Below, one piece after another: positions 1 through 9,019 of a stretch of 9,901 nucleotides of DNA; the stretch's first letter is position 1, and each line of letters begins with the position of its first letter. The stretch comes from JAJDGF01 sp031549325 (GTDB lineage: Bacteria > Bacillota > Clostridia > Christensenellales > Aristaeellaceae), in contig JAVBQA010000065.1 of the NCBI GenBank assembly GCA_031549325.1, forward strand, positions 1 through 9,901, read 5' to 3'. The notes under the pieces were generated by a model that was given only the letters and a program-made list of their open reading frames with translations, ran no database searches and was not told the origin of the DNA. The position numbers and the translations under genes are program-made.

Positions 1-872
1 ACGATGATGTCGGGCGCGCCCATCTCGAGCATGCGCTTGAGGCGGTTGTTTCTGTTGATGACCCGGCGGTACAGGTCGTTCAGGTCGGCGGTGGCAAAGC
101 GTCCGCCGTCCAGCTGCACCATGGGGCGAAGCTCGGGCGGGATGACCGGCACCACGTCCAGCACCATCCACTCGGGCTTGTTGCCCGACAGGCGGAACGC
201 CTCGACCACTTCCAGGCGCTTCACGATGCGGGTGCGCTTCTGGCCCTCGGTCTCGCGGCCGGTTTCCTTTTTGATGAGCTTGTTGATCTCCTCGTGCAGC
301 TCGACGCTGAGGGTTTCAAGGTCGATGTCGCGCAGCATCTCGCGCACGGCTTCGGCGCCGATGCCCACGCGGAACGCGTCGGAACCGTACTCGGTGATCT
401 TGCGCTGATACTCAGCCTCGTACAGCAGCTGGTGCTTCTCCAGGCTGGTCTCGCCCGGATCCAGCACGATGTAGCTGGCGAAATACAGCACCTGCTCGAG
501 CGCGCGGGGGCTGATGTTCAGCAGCATGCCCATGCGGCTGGGGATGCCCTTAAAATACCAGATGTGGCTGACGGGCGCCGCCAGCTCGATGTGCCCCATA
601 CGCTCCCTTCGCACCTTGGCCTTGGTGACCTCGACGCCGCACTTGTCGCACACCACGCCCTTGAAGCGGGTGCGCTTGTACTTGCCGCAGTTGCACTCCC
701 AGTCCTTGGTGGGCCCGAAGATGCGCTCGCAGAACAAGCCGTCGCGCTCGGGCTTGAGCGTTCTGTAGTTGATCGTCTCGGCCTTCTCCACCTCGCCGTG
801 GGACCAGCTGCGGATCATCTCGGGCGAGGCCAGGCCAATCTGAATGGAATCAAGATTTGTCAGTTCAAACAA
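1..872 (-). CDS. rpoC: RNA polymerase beta' subunit, N-terminal part (cut by window edge)
   Basis: This is the beta' subunit of DNA-directed RNA polymerase, which carries the catalytic Mg site and clamp. Only the first 290 codons are in the window, and the frame stays open to position 1. The translation begins MFELTNLDSIQIGLASPE and shows the beta' zinc-binding motif at Cys60, Cys62, Cys75 and Cys78. It continues through VSHIWYFKG (about 101-109) and the lid/rudder-proximal segment PEWMVLDVVPVIPPELRPM (about 233-251), ending in RMLEMGAPDII. The catalytic NADFDGD motif would lie beyond the edge. The start is inferred to be TTG at 872-870: an AGGGGAG ribosome binding site lies 9 nt upstream and the protein then begins exactly where beta' proteins usually do. 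No ATG fits. It follows rpoB by 45 bp with no terminator between, so the two are co-transcribed. Confidence 0.97.
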   Translation of the reverse strand, partial: MFELTNLDSIQIGLASPEMIRSWSHGEVEKAETINYRTLKPERDGLFCERIFGPTKDWECNCGKYKRTRFKGVVCDKCGVEVTKAKVRRERMGHIELAAPVSHIWYFKGIPSRMGMLLNISPRALEQVLYFASYIVLDPGETSLEKHQLLYEAEYQRKITEYGSDAFRVGIGAEAVREMLRDIDLETLSVELHEEINKLIKKETGRETEGQKRTRIVKRLEVVEAFRLSGNKPEWMVLDVVPVIPPELRPMVQLDGGRFATADLNDLYRRVINRNNRLKRMLEMGAPDII

Positions 873-917
873 AGCAATTCGCTCCCCTCATCTATCCAGC
901 CAACGGGCGGCTCACCC

Positions 918-4730
<3,813 letters not shown>

Positions 4731-4933
4731 GAAGCAAATCACCCCTTCGGTTCGTCGCCGGACAGGCCCGAACGGCCGTCCACGGCGCGTGCAAAATATC
4801 ACGTAAAATTCTTGAAAATTGCCACTTGCGCTGCCCGCCGTTTGGGTGTACAATACCTTTAGCAGACAGGGGCCCTTCCGGCCACATCGCCCAAAATAGG
4901 GTGCAAATGGCCATTTTACCGATACTTGTGCAA
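4731..4933 (-). promoter_or_regulatory. Long 5' leader of rpoBC mRNA
   Basis: If transcription starts about 7 nt after the -10 element, rpoB has a leader of about 200 nt. It holds a perfect 12-bp palindrome (4905-4916). Near the ribosome binding site there is a hairpin in which 4774-4780 pairs with 4761-4763 plus 4765-4768 (one bulge at 4764). A competing pairing is GTTCG (minus strand, 4773-4769) with CGAAC (4754-4750), just upstream of the AAGGGGTGA site. Mutually exclusive folds next to a ribosome binding site could control translation, but I recognise no named leader or ligand, and the folds were found by eye only. Confidence 0.35.
4905..4916. repeat. Perfect 12-bp palindrome in the rpoB leader
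   Basis: AAATGGCCATTT reads identically on both strands and lies about 17-30 nt downstream of the predicted rpoB start point. It also lies next to the -35 of the candidate rightward promoter (4915-4920). It could be an operator for a dimeric regulator placed to affect both directions. It may equally be chance in an AT-richer patch. Confidence 0.4.
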
Positions 4934-4944
4934 TTATCTATAAT
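4915..4944 (+). promoter_or_regulatory. Candidate divergent promoter toward the YARHG gene
   Basis: On the plus strand TTTACC (4915-4920, 4 of 6 matches to TTGACA) is followed after 18 bp by a perfect TATAAT (4939-4944). This -10 overlaps the rpoB -10 on the other strand by five positions, so the block TATAATA/TATTATA is a symmetric -10. A transcript would start near 4951 and have a leader of about 210 nt before the YARHG gene at 5161. Closer to that gene only weak matches were seen (TTACAA at 5069 with TAGAAA at 5091; TTAGCG at 5082 with TATCAT at 5105). Confidence 0.45.
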
Positions 4945-4968
4945 ACCACCCTTTTGGGGCCTTGTCAA
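4940..4968 (-). promoter_or_regulatory. Sigma-A promoter for rpoBC
   Basis: On the minus strand TTGACA (4968-4963, perfect -35) is followed after exactly 17 bp by TATTAT (4945-4940), and the -10 is preceded by TGG (4948-4946), an extended -10. This is close to the vegetative consensus and fits strong housekeeping transcription of rpoBC. The expected start is near 4933. Because this promoter lies directly upstream of rpoB, rpoBC forms its own transcription unit here. Confidence 0.85.
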
Positions 4969-4998
4969 TGCATAAGTGCCCCTATTTTTTGCCCAATT

Positions 4999-5013
4999 TG
5001 CGTTTTCAACGCA
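4999..5013. repeat. Short inverted repeat in the divergent control region
   Basis: TGCGTT, a 3-nt loop, then AACGCA form a perfect 6-bp stem, followed on the plus strand by TTTT (5014-5017). It sits in the predicted leader of the YARHG transcript, where it could be a pause site or weak attenuator, or an operator. The stem is short for a terminator. Confidence 0.35.
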
Positions 5014-5042
5014 TTTTACCGAAAAAGAGGGGATTGGGGAGG

Positions 5043-5062
5043 CAGGTTCCCCCAGGTTCCCC
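5043..5062. repeat. Two perfect tandem copies of a 10-bp unit
   Basis: CAGGTTCCCC occurs twice back to back (5043-5052 and 5053-5062), about 100 bp upstream of the YARHG gene and beside a G-rich run (5028-5042). It may be a slippage product or a pair of regulator half-sites on one face of the helix (10-bp spacing). Confidence 0.6.
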
Positions 5063-5160
5063 ATTTTCTTACAAGCGCGCCTTAGCGGGCTAGAAATGCA
5101 AGATTATCATTCATTGTGGCTATCTTTTGACTGGTTTTAATTCATTCGGAGGTTTGGGTC

Positions 5161-5790
5161 ATGAAAAAAACCTGGAAAACCCTGCTGGTTTCCGCGCTCC
5201 TGCTGGCGCTGCTCGCGCCCGCCGCCGCCCACGCGGCCGACGACTACTATATCGAAGACAGCGACAGCCGCCGCCTGACGAAGTCCGAGCTTAGGGACTA
5301 TTCGCTGGACGATTTGGGCTTCATCCGCAACGAGATCCTGGCCCGCCACGGCTATCCCTTCAAAACCAAGAAGTTTATCGATTACTTCTACGAGCAGGAC
5401 TGGTACTTCCCGGATGACGCGTTCGAGTACGACTGGCTGAGCAAGCTCGAGATGGACAATGTGGAGACCATCAAGCAGGTCGAAGCCGAGAAGCAGGACG
5501 ACGACTACGACGACAGCGCCGACGACCGCGGCGATTATTTCATCGAGGACAGCGACGTGCGCCTGCTCACCAAGTCCGAGCTGCGCGGTTACTCGCTCGA
5601 GGACCTCGGCTTCATCCGCAACGAGATCCTCGCCCGCCACGGCTACCCTTTCAAAACCAAGGCGTACAAGGATTACTTCAATGCCCAGTGGTGGTACACC
5701 CGCGACGACGATTTCGACTTCAACTGGCTCAGCTCAACCGAGATGAAAAACGTGGAGCTGATCAAGAAGATCGAGAAAGAAAAGGGCTAG
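5161..5790 (+). CDS. Secreted protein with two tandem YARHG domains
   Basis: This is a 209-residue exported protein of unknown function. It begins with a typical signal peptide: MKKTWK, a hydrophobic stretch at about 8-21, and a likely signal peptidase I site after AHA (25/26). Two copies of the YARHG domain follow, at about 31-105 and 128-202, each with the signature GFIRNEILARHGYPFKTK and closing with aromatic/acidic residues and a DWLS/NWLS motif. They are joined by a strongly acidic linker (about 108-125, DDDYDDSADDR). YARHG domains occur in extracytoplasmic bacterial proteins, but their ligand is not known to me. The start has GGAGG 8 nt upstream. The gene stands alone, divergent from rpoB and convergent with ddl, and ends 40 bp before a strong terminator. 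No transmembrane anchor or cell-wall sorting motif is visible after the signal peptide, so it is probably released or held by non-covalent contacts. Confidence 0.93.
   Translation: MKKTWKTLLVSALLLALLAPAAAHAADDYYIEDSDSRRLTKSELRDYSLDDLGFIRNEILARHGYPFKTKKFIDYFYEQDWYFPDDAFEYDWLSKLEMDNVETIKQVEAEKQDDDYDDSADDRGDYFIEDSDVRLLTKSELRGYSLEDLGFIRNEILARHGYPFKTKAYKDYFNAQWWYTRDDDFDFNWLSSTEMKNVELIKKIEKEKG
5251..5475 (+). repeat. First YARHG repeat unit (partner at 5542-5766)
   Basis: Codons 31-105 align without gaps to codons 128-202 (offset 291 bp). By hand 55 of 75 residues are identical, and the central part is nearly identical at DNA level (around 5317-5371 versus 5608-5662). This points to an internal duplication, with the core ARHG region either conserved by selection or homogenised by gene conversion. 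Confidence 0.85.
5542..5766 (+). repeat. Second YARHG repeat unit (partner at 5251-5475)
   Basis: This is the second copy of the duplicated domain. It differs mostly after the ARHGYPFKTK core, where the first copy reads KFIDYFYEQDWYFPDDAFEY and the second AYKDYFNAQWWYTRDDDFDF. The N-terminal half is conserved and the C-terminal half has drifted. Confidence 0.85.
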
Positions 5791-5830
5791 GGGCGCGCTG
5801 CCCCAAACCCCATTGTGGGCTGGCCGCAGA

Positions 5831-5869
5831 GGCAAAGAAAACGGGCGCTGTGCGCCCGTTTTCTTTGCC
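5831..5869. terminator. Bidirectional intrinsic terminator between YARHG gene and ddl
   Basis: A perfect 18-bp stem (5831-5848 with 5852-5869) closes a TGT loop. The core is GGGCGC/GCGCCC, and both outer parts are A-rich then T-rich, so each strand presents a GC hairpin followed by TTTTCTTT. It should stop the YARHG transcript 40 nt after its stop codon. It should also stop leftward transcripts from the ddl operon about 290 nt past the ddl stop, because no better minus-strand terminator is seen nearer. Confidence 0.9.
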
Positions 5870-5901
5870 TGTCAAAATAGTATATGTCATGCAGGAGAGG
5901 A

Positions 5902-6081
5902 ATGTTGAGCTTGCAGAACAGCCAAGCCCAATGGGGTTTTCGGGGGCCAAAGCCCCCGGATCAAAGCTGCCGAAGGGCGACCTGCGCGCCCGAAGGCTGC
6001 TTCCGCACTGGATGCAAGTCTGCCCGTGAATCCTTGATTCACAAGACTTGCATTTCGCTGTCAAAAGACGGAGTATTTTGA
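5902..6081 (+). CDS. Doubtful small cysteine-containing ORF
   Basis: This 59-codon frame begins at ATG 5902 with AGGAG 4 nt upstream (TTG at 5905 would give 7 nt) and ends at TGA just before the plus-strand terminator at 6089. It encodes five cysteines in the C-terminal half (SCRRATCAPEGCFRTGCK then KTC). Against it: by hand count only about 63% of third codon positions are G or C, visibly below the neighbouring genes. It also uses CAA, CGA, AGG and GGA codons and lies across several hairpins. The opposite strand also shows cysteine pairs because the hairpin arms contain TGCAAG/CTTGCA. I find no family match. It is kept only because a binding site, frame and terminator are in register. Confidence 0.15.
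   Translation: MLSLQNSQAQWGFRGPKPPDQSCRRATCAPEGCFRTGCKSARESLIHKTCISLSKDGVF
5941..5958. repeat. GC hairpin, 7-bp stem
   Basis: CGGGGGC, loop CAAA, GCCCCCG form a perfect hairpin preceded by TTTT on the plus strand. On the minus strand it is followed by GAAAACCCC, so it has no U-tract in either direction and is not a standard terminator. Confidence 0.7.
6012..6053. repeat. Long imperfect hairpin
   Basis: ATGCAAGTCT (6012-6021) pairs perfectly with AGACTTGCAT (6044-6053). Inside it GTGAATC (6026-6032) pairs with GATTCAC (6036-6042) around a CTT loop. The two stems are separated by an asymmetric internal loop (4 nt on one side, 1 nt on the other). Seventeen paired bases with a small internal loop suggest a folded RNA or cruciform-forming DNA rather than a chance match. 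Confidence 0.75.
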
Positions 6082-6085
6082 CAGC
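6057..6085. repeat. 10-bp perfect inverted repeat
   Basis: GCTGTCAAAA (6057-6066) and TTTTGACAGC (6076-6085) pair around a 9-nt loop, directly beside the previous hairpin and just before the terminator at 6089. The right arm carries the TGTCAAAATA motif also found at 5870-5879. Confidence 0.75.
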
Positions 6086-6088
6086 CTG

Positions 6089-6119
6089 AACGGGCGCTGA
6101 GCGCCCGTTTTCTTTGCCT
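6089..6119 (+). terminator. Plus-strand intrinsic terminator (near-copy of 5840-5870)
   Basis: AACGGGCGC (6089-6097), loop TGA, GCGCCCGTT (6101-6109), then TTCTTTGCC. It matches 5840-5870 at 30 of 31 positions by eye. The U-rich tail lies on the plus strand only; the minus-strand reading is followed by CAGGC. It therefore does not serve ddl. It would block rightward read-through into the 3' end of ddl, or end a short transcript arising between the two terminators. Confidence 0.75.
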
Positions 6120-6154
6120 CTGTTCCTTTGGCGACGCCCCGAAGCGCCCCCGCC

Positions 6155-7348
6155 TCAGCCCTTCGTCCCCCCGAGCTTTCCGCCGCTCATCTGCTTGAGC
6201 AGGGTGGACTCGTAGGAAAACACGCTCTCCCTGCGGTCGGCGGCGGCGGTGAACGCGAAGCGCACCATTTCGTCGACCAGCTTCGAGAAGCTTGTGCCCG
6301 CCGGCTCCCACAGGTAGAACGCCAGCGAGCCGGGAATGGTGTTGATCTCGTTGATGTAGAGCGTGTCGTCCTCGCCGTCGATGATGTAGTCGATCCTAAC
6401 GACGCCCTTGCAGTCCATGACCTGGAACGCCTCTTTCGAAATCTGCCGAATGCGCTCGGCCACGTCGTCCGGGATGGGGGCGGGAATCTTGCGCGCCAGC
6501 GACTTCATGCCCTGGGACTTGCTGCCGCCCTTGAGGTACTTTTCCGAGAAGCCAAGGTGCGTGTGCTCGCTGGCCTGGATGGGCATCTCGAGCACCGAGG
6601 TCGTGACCTCGCCCGCATAGCCGAGCACCGAACAGTTCACCTCGGTCAGCTTCTTCACGCCCTTCTCAATCAGCAGCCGGCGGTCGAACGCCGAAGCCAC
6701 TTCCAGGGCGTCCCGGAGGCTGTCCCGGTCGTCGGCGCGGGTGATGCCGATGGAGCTGCCCAGGTTCGCGGGCTTCACATACACCGGATAGGCGAGCTCC
6801 CCTTCCACCCGGTCGAGCACCGCGTCCGGGTCCTTCTTGAACTCGGCGCGCTCGGCCCACACGGCGGGCAGCACGGGAAAAGAGCAGCCCTGAAACAGCT
6901 TCTTCATGGCGATCTTGTCCATGCCGGCGGACGCGCCCAGCACGCCCGAGCAGGTGTACGGAACGTCCATCAGCTCCAGCATGCCGGACAGCGTGCCGTC
7001 CTCGCCGTTCACGCCGTGCATGGTGGGCAGCGCCACGTCGATCGTGTGCAGCACCTCGCGGTCCGAACCCAGGAAGCGCTTCTTGCCGTCCGGATACCGC
7101 AGCAGCACCAGCTTCTGGCGCTCGCCGACGGGCAGCACGCGGGTGAGCTTTTGAAGGTCGAGCTTGGTGTAAAACGTGATGTCGCGCAGCGCGTCGCCCA
7201 CGTACCACGCGCCATCGCCGCCAATGAACACCGGCACCGTGTCGTATTGCTTGGGATCGGCCGCCGAAAGCGCCTGGATGCCGGTGATGATCGACACGTC
7301 GTGCTCGCAGGCTTTGCCGCCAAAGATCACAGCCAGGGTCAGTTTCAT
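6155..7348 (-). CDS. ddl: D-alanine--D-alanine ligase family protein
   Basis: This ATP-grasp ligase is predicted to join two D-alanines for the peptidoglycan stem peptide in the cytoplasm. Visible motifs are the N-terminal GGKACEHDVS with the substrate-orienting Glu15, and MHGVNGEDGTLSGML (110-124). The ATP-binding segment is VKPANLGSSIGI (191-202). Tyr271 in EKYLKGG lies in the omega-loop, and the metal ligands are Asp320 (RIDY) and Glu334/Asn336 (NEINTIPG). At 397 residues it is longer than common Ddl (about 300-370). The extra parts are a longer omega-loop (about 263-292, GGSKSQGM...ARKIPAP) and a C-terminal tail after residue 365. The segment after NEINTIPG reads SLAFYLWEPAG rather than the usual SxxP arrangement, so the second substrate may differ from D-Ala. 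Start ATG has AGGAGGG 9 nt upstream. It is last in the operon, 45 bp after the Mur ligase. Confidence 0.92.
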   Translation of the reverse strand: MKLTLAVIFGGKACEHDVSIITGIQALSAADPKQYDTVPVFIGGDGAWYVGDALRDITFYTKLDLQKLTRVLPVGERQKLVLLRYPDGKKRFLGSDREVLHTIDVALPTMHGVNGEDGTLSGMLELMDVPYTCSGVLGASAGMDKIAMKKLFQGCSFPVLPAVWAERAEFKKDPDAVLDRVEGELAYPVYVKPANLGSSIGITRADDRDSLRDALEVASAFDRRLLIEKGVKKLTEVNCSVLGYAGEVTTSVLEMPIQASEHTHLGFSEKYLKGGSKSQGMKSLARKIPAPIPDDVAERIRQISKEAFQVMDCKGVVRIDYIIDGEDDTLYINEINTIPGSLAFYLWEPAGTSFSKLVDEMVRFAFTAAADRRESVFSYESTLLKQMSGGKLGGTKG

Positions 7349-7393
7349 CGGACAGAACCCTCCTATTTATCACGATTCTGGGGACGCGCCCCG

Positions 7394-9004
7394 CTACTTT
7401 TCGTTGTAATTGTCGGGCAAATCGTTTTCAAACAGCACCACGTCCCCCGGCTGGCCGAGCTTGCCGAGCAGCGCGGTGGCCTCGGTGAGGTTAGAAACCA
7501 CGTGCAGGCTGGCCGCGTCGAACCCGGCGGCCAGCGCGCCGTCGGCGATGGGCTTGGTGTGTTTTTTGCCGACCAGAATCAGAATGTCGCAGCTGCCCAC
7601 GGTCTCTTGCCCAAACTTGTGGTTCAGCGCTTTTTCCTTCTCACCCTGCTCCACCAGGCCCGGCGTGACCAAGAGCTTTCGCCCCTCGAAGCTGCGCAGC
7701 ACCTCGAGCGCCGCCTGAGCGCCCACCGGGTTGGCGTTGAACGCGTCGTCGATGATGGTCATGCCGCCGGGGTTGCGCATCAGCTGCAGCCGGTGCTCGA
7801 CGGGCTCGGTCTTTGAGACGCCCGCCGCAATCTGCGGAAGCGTCAGCCCCAGCCGTTTGGCCACCATGCAGGCCAGCACGATGTTGGCGATGTTGTGCTT
7901 GCCCAGCATCCGCGTGTGGCAGGAAATGCGCTGCCCTTCCGCGTCGCACAGCGTGAAGTGGCTGCCGTCAGGCCCCGGCCGAATGTCCTCGGCGTACATG
8001 GACAGAAACCCGCTTCCCAGGCCCGCGCGGTACTTCTCGCACGCGGCGGCCTGGAACAGTTTGTCCACCTCGCCGTCGTCCGCGCCGAAGAAGCCCACGC
8101 CGTCCTCGGGCAGGCCCGCGATCAGCTCGTTCTTGGTCTTGGCCACGTTCTCCAGGCTGCCGAAGGTCTCCAGGTGCTGCTCGCCCACCGAGGTCAGCAC
8201 GCCGTACGTGGGTTTGACCAGCTCGCACAGCTCCTCGATGTCGCCCACGTGGCGCGCGCCCATCTCCGCCAGGAACACCTGATGATGATCCTCGAGCTGC
8301 TCGCGGATCACGCGGGTCAGGCCCATGGGCGTGTTGAAGCTGGACGGCGTGGCCAGCACGTCGTATTTCTCGGACAGGATGGTCTGCAGAATGAACTTGG
8401 TCGAGGTTTTGCCGTAGCTTCCCGTGATGCCGATCCTGATCAGCTCGGGCCGCTTCTCCAGGCGCTCCTCTGCGTCGTCCATGTAGAAGTTGTTGATCTG
8501 GCGCTCGATGGGCTGCATGACGTAGCCGGACACCATCACCAGGTACGCCAGCCCCACGAACAGGATGTACGGCGGGATCCCAAGGCTGCCGAGCAGCAGG
8601 CAGACCAGCACCGCCACGACGAACACGCAGGCGCACAGCCGCTTCATGCGGGGGGTGAACGCCAGCGGCTTCTTCTCGGGCAGCTTGTGGCGGCCCATAT
8701 AGAGCGCGTACGCGGCATAGCCGAACCCGCCCAGCACCAGCAGCGCGCTGACGACCGTGACGGCGTGCTCGCTGTGCTTGCCGAAAAACGCGGCCAGCAG
8801 CGCGGGCAGCACCCAGCGCACGGCGGTCGCCATCACGCCCACGTTCAGCGGCCAGCCGAGCAGCGCGTCGCGGTTCTTCTCAAGCCAGCGCTGGTAGCCG
8901 TCCAGCTGATAGCTCTCCAGCTGAAACATGTGCAGGAAATACCTGCATGAGATGGCGCAAACCGCGGCCACCGCCAGCTGCTCGAACCAAGTCAGAAACG
9001 TCAA
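7394..9004 (-). CDS. Membrane-anchored MurF-like Mur ligase
   Basis: This is an ATP-dependent amide-bond ligase of the MurF type, 536 residues. The C-terminal two-thirds holds the ligase core: P-loop GITGSYGKTSTK (192-203), AEMGARHVGDI (246-256), GEQHLETFGSLENVAKTKNE (274-293, Lys291 the likely carbamylated lysine), GKHNIANIVLA (368-378), EHRLQ (403-407) and the MurF-type DDAFNANPVG (419-428). The first ~165 residues carry five hydrophobic segments (about 4-22, 50-75, 80-103, 122-141, 143-163). The basic loop 104-121 predicts the catalytic part on the cytoplasmic side. The normal MurF N-terminal UDP-substrate domain is not visible. The end (FENDLPDNYNEK) also lacks the usual KGSR motif. Start is TTG at 9004 with GGAGG 8 nt upstream. 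It lies 15 bp after the hydrolase and 45 bp before ddl, which would supply its dipeptide. Exact substrate is unproven, so no gene symbol is given. Confidence 0.9.
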   Translation of the reverse strand: MTFLTWFEQLAVAAVCAISCRYFLHMFQLESYQLDGYQRWLEKNRDALLGWPLNVGVMATAVRWVLPALLAAFFGKHSEHAVTVVSALLVLGGFGYAAYALYMGRHKLPEKKPLAFTPRMKRLCACVFVVAVLVCLLLGSLGIPPYILFVGLAYLVMVSGYVMQPIERQINNFYMDDAEERLEKRPELIRIGITGSYGKTSTKFILQTILSEKYDVLATPSSFNTPMGLTRVIREQLEDHHQVFLAEMGARHVGDIEELCELVKPTYGVLTSVGEQHLETFGSLENVAKTKNELIAGLPEDGVGFFGADDGEVDKLFQAAACEKYRAGLGSGFLSMYAEDIRPGPDGSHFTLCDAEGQRISCHTRMLGKHNIANIVLACMVAKRLGLTLPQIAAGVSKTEPVEHRLQLMRNPGGMTIIDDAFNANPVGAQAALEVLRSFEGRKLLVTPGLVEQGEKEKALNHKFGQETVGSCDILILVGKKHTKPIADGALAAGFDAASLHVVSNLTEATALLGKLGQPGDVVLFENDLPDNYNEK

Positions 9005-9019
9005 ATCGTGTTCCTCCGT

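Larger units (their letters stand above)
5827..6122. repeat. Composite element bracketed by inverted terminator blocks
   Basis: The left block 5827-5879 (plus strand, 53 nt) and the right block 6074-6122 (read on the minus strand, 49 nt) share the same order of parts. These are CAGAGGCAAAGAAAACGGGC with GC, a 3-nt loop, GCGCCCGTT, and the closing TGTCAAAATA. They differ only in the loop and a 4-nt length change plus a few bases between stem and closing motif. The outcome is a 296-bp unit with long inverted ends and a structured core. No clear target-site duplication or transposase is visible. It may be a non-autonomous repeat (MITE-like or REP-like) or simply two copies of a terminator family. 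Confidence 0.5.
5791..6154. other. Hairpin-rich convergent intergenic region (364 bp)
   Basis: There is no well-supported gene here. Contents in order: GGGGC/GCCCC arms (5790-5794, 5800-5804); a segment at 5805-5822 that recurs in near-inverted form at 5921-5940 (AAACCCCATTG then GGGCT, with a 1-nt difference); the bidirectional terminator (5831-5869); a 7-bp GC hairpin (5941-5958); a long imperfect hairpin (6012-6053); a 10-bp inverted repeat (6057-6085); and a second plus-strand terminator (6089-6119). On the plus strand a 59-codon frame with a ribosome-binding-like AGGAG runs 5902-6081, but its base use is unlike the neighbours. On the minus strand a TATACT with TCAACA 18 bp upstream lies near 5878-5907, a weak promoter-like match reading toward 5869. 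Confidence 0.6.

Noticed and set aside
5137..5640. 167-codon minus-strand frame opposite the YARHG gene
   Set aside because: It is antisense to a gene with a signal peptide and two conserved domains. Its repeats merely mirror the YARHG duplication.
5762..6064. Minus-strand 100-codon frame beginning with CxxC pairs like a zinc ribbon
   Set aside because: The cysteines come from complementary hairpin arms (TGCAAG/CTTGCA). The frame runs through the terminator hairpin and into the YARHG gene, and no ribosome binding site is seen.
5827..6122. CRISPR array or insertion sequence
   Set aside because: There are only two repeat blocks, they are inverted rather than direct, there are no regular spacers, and no transposase or cas gene lies nearby.
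6128..7816. 562-codon plus-strand open frame over ddl and the Mur ligase 3' end
   Set aside because: It is antisense to two clear genes, crosses both of them, and its composition is typical of reverse-frame translation.
7895..8950. 351-codon plus-strand open frame over the Mur ligase
   Set aside because: It is an antisense shadow with no recognisable domain and no ribosome binding site of note.
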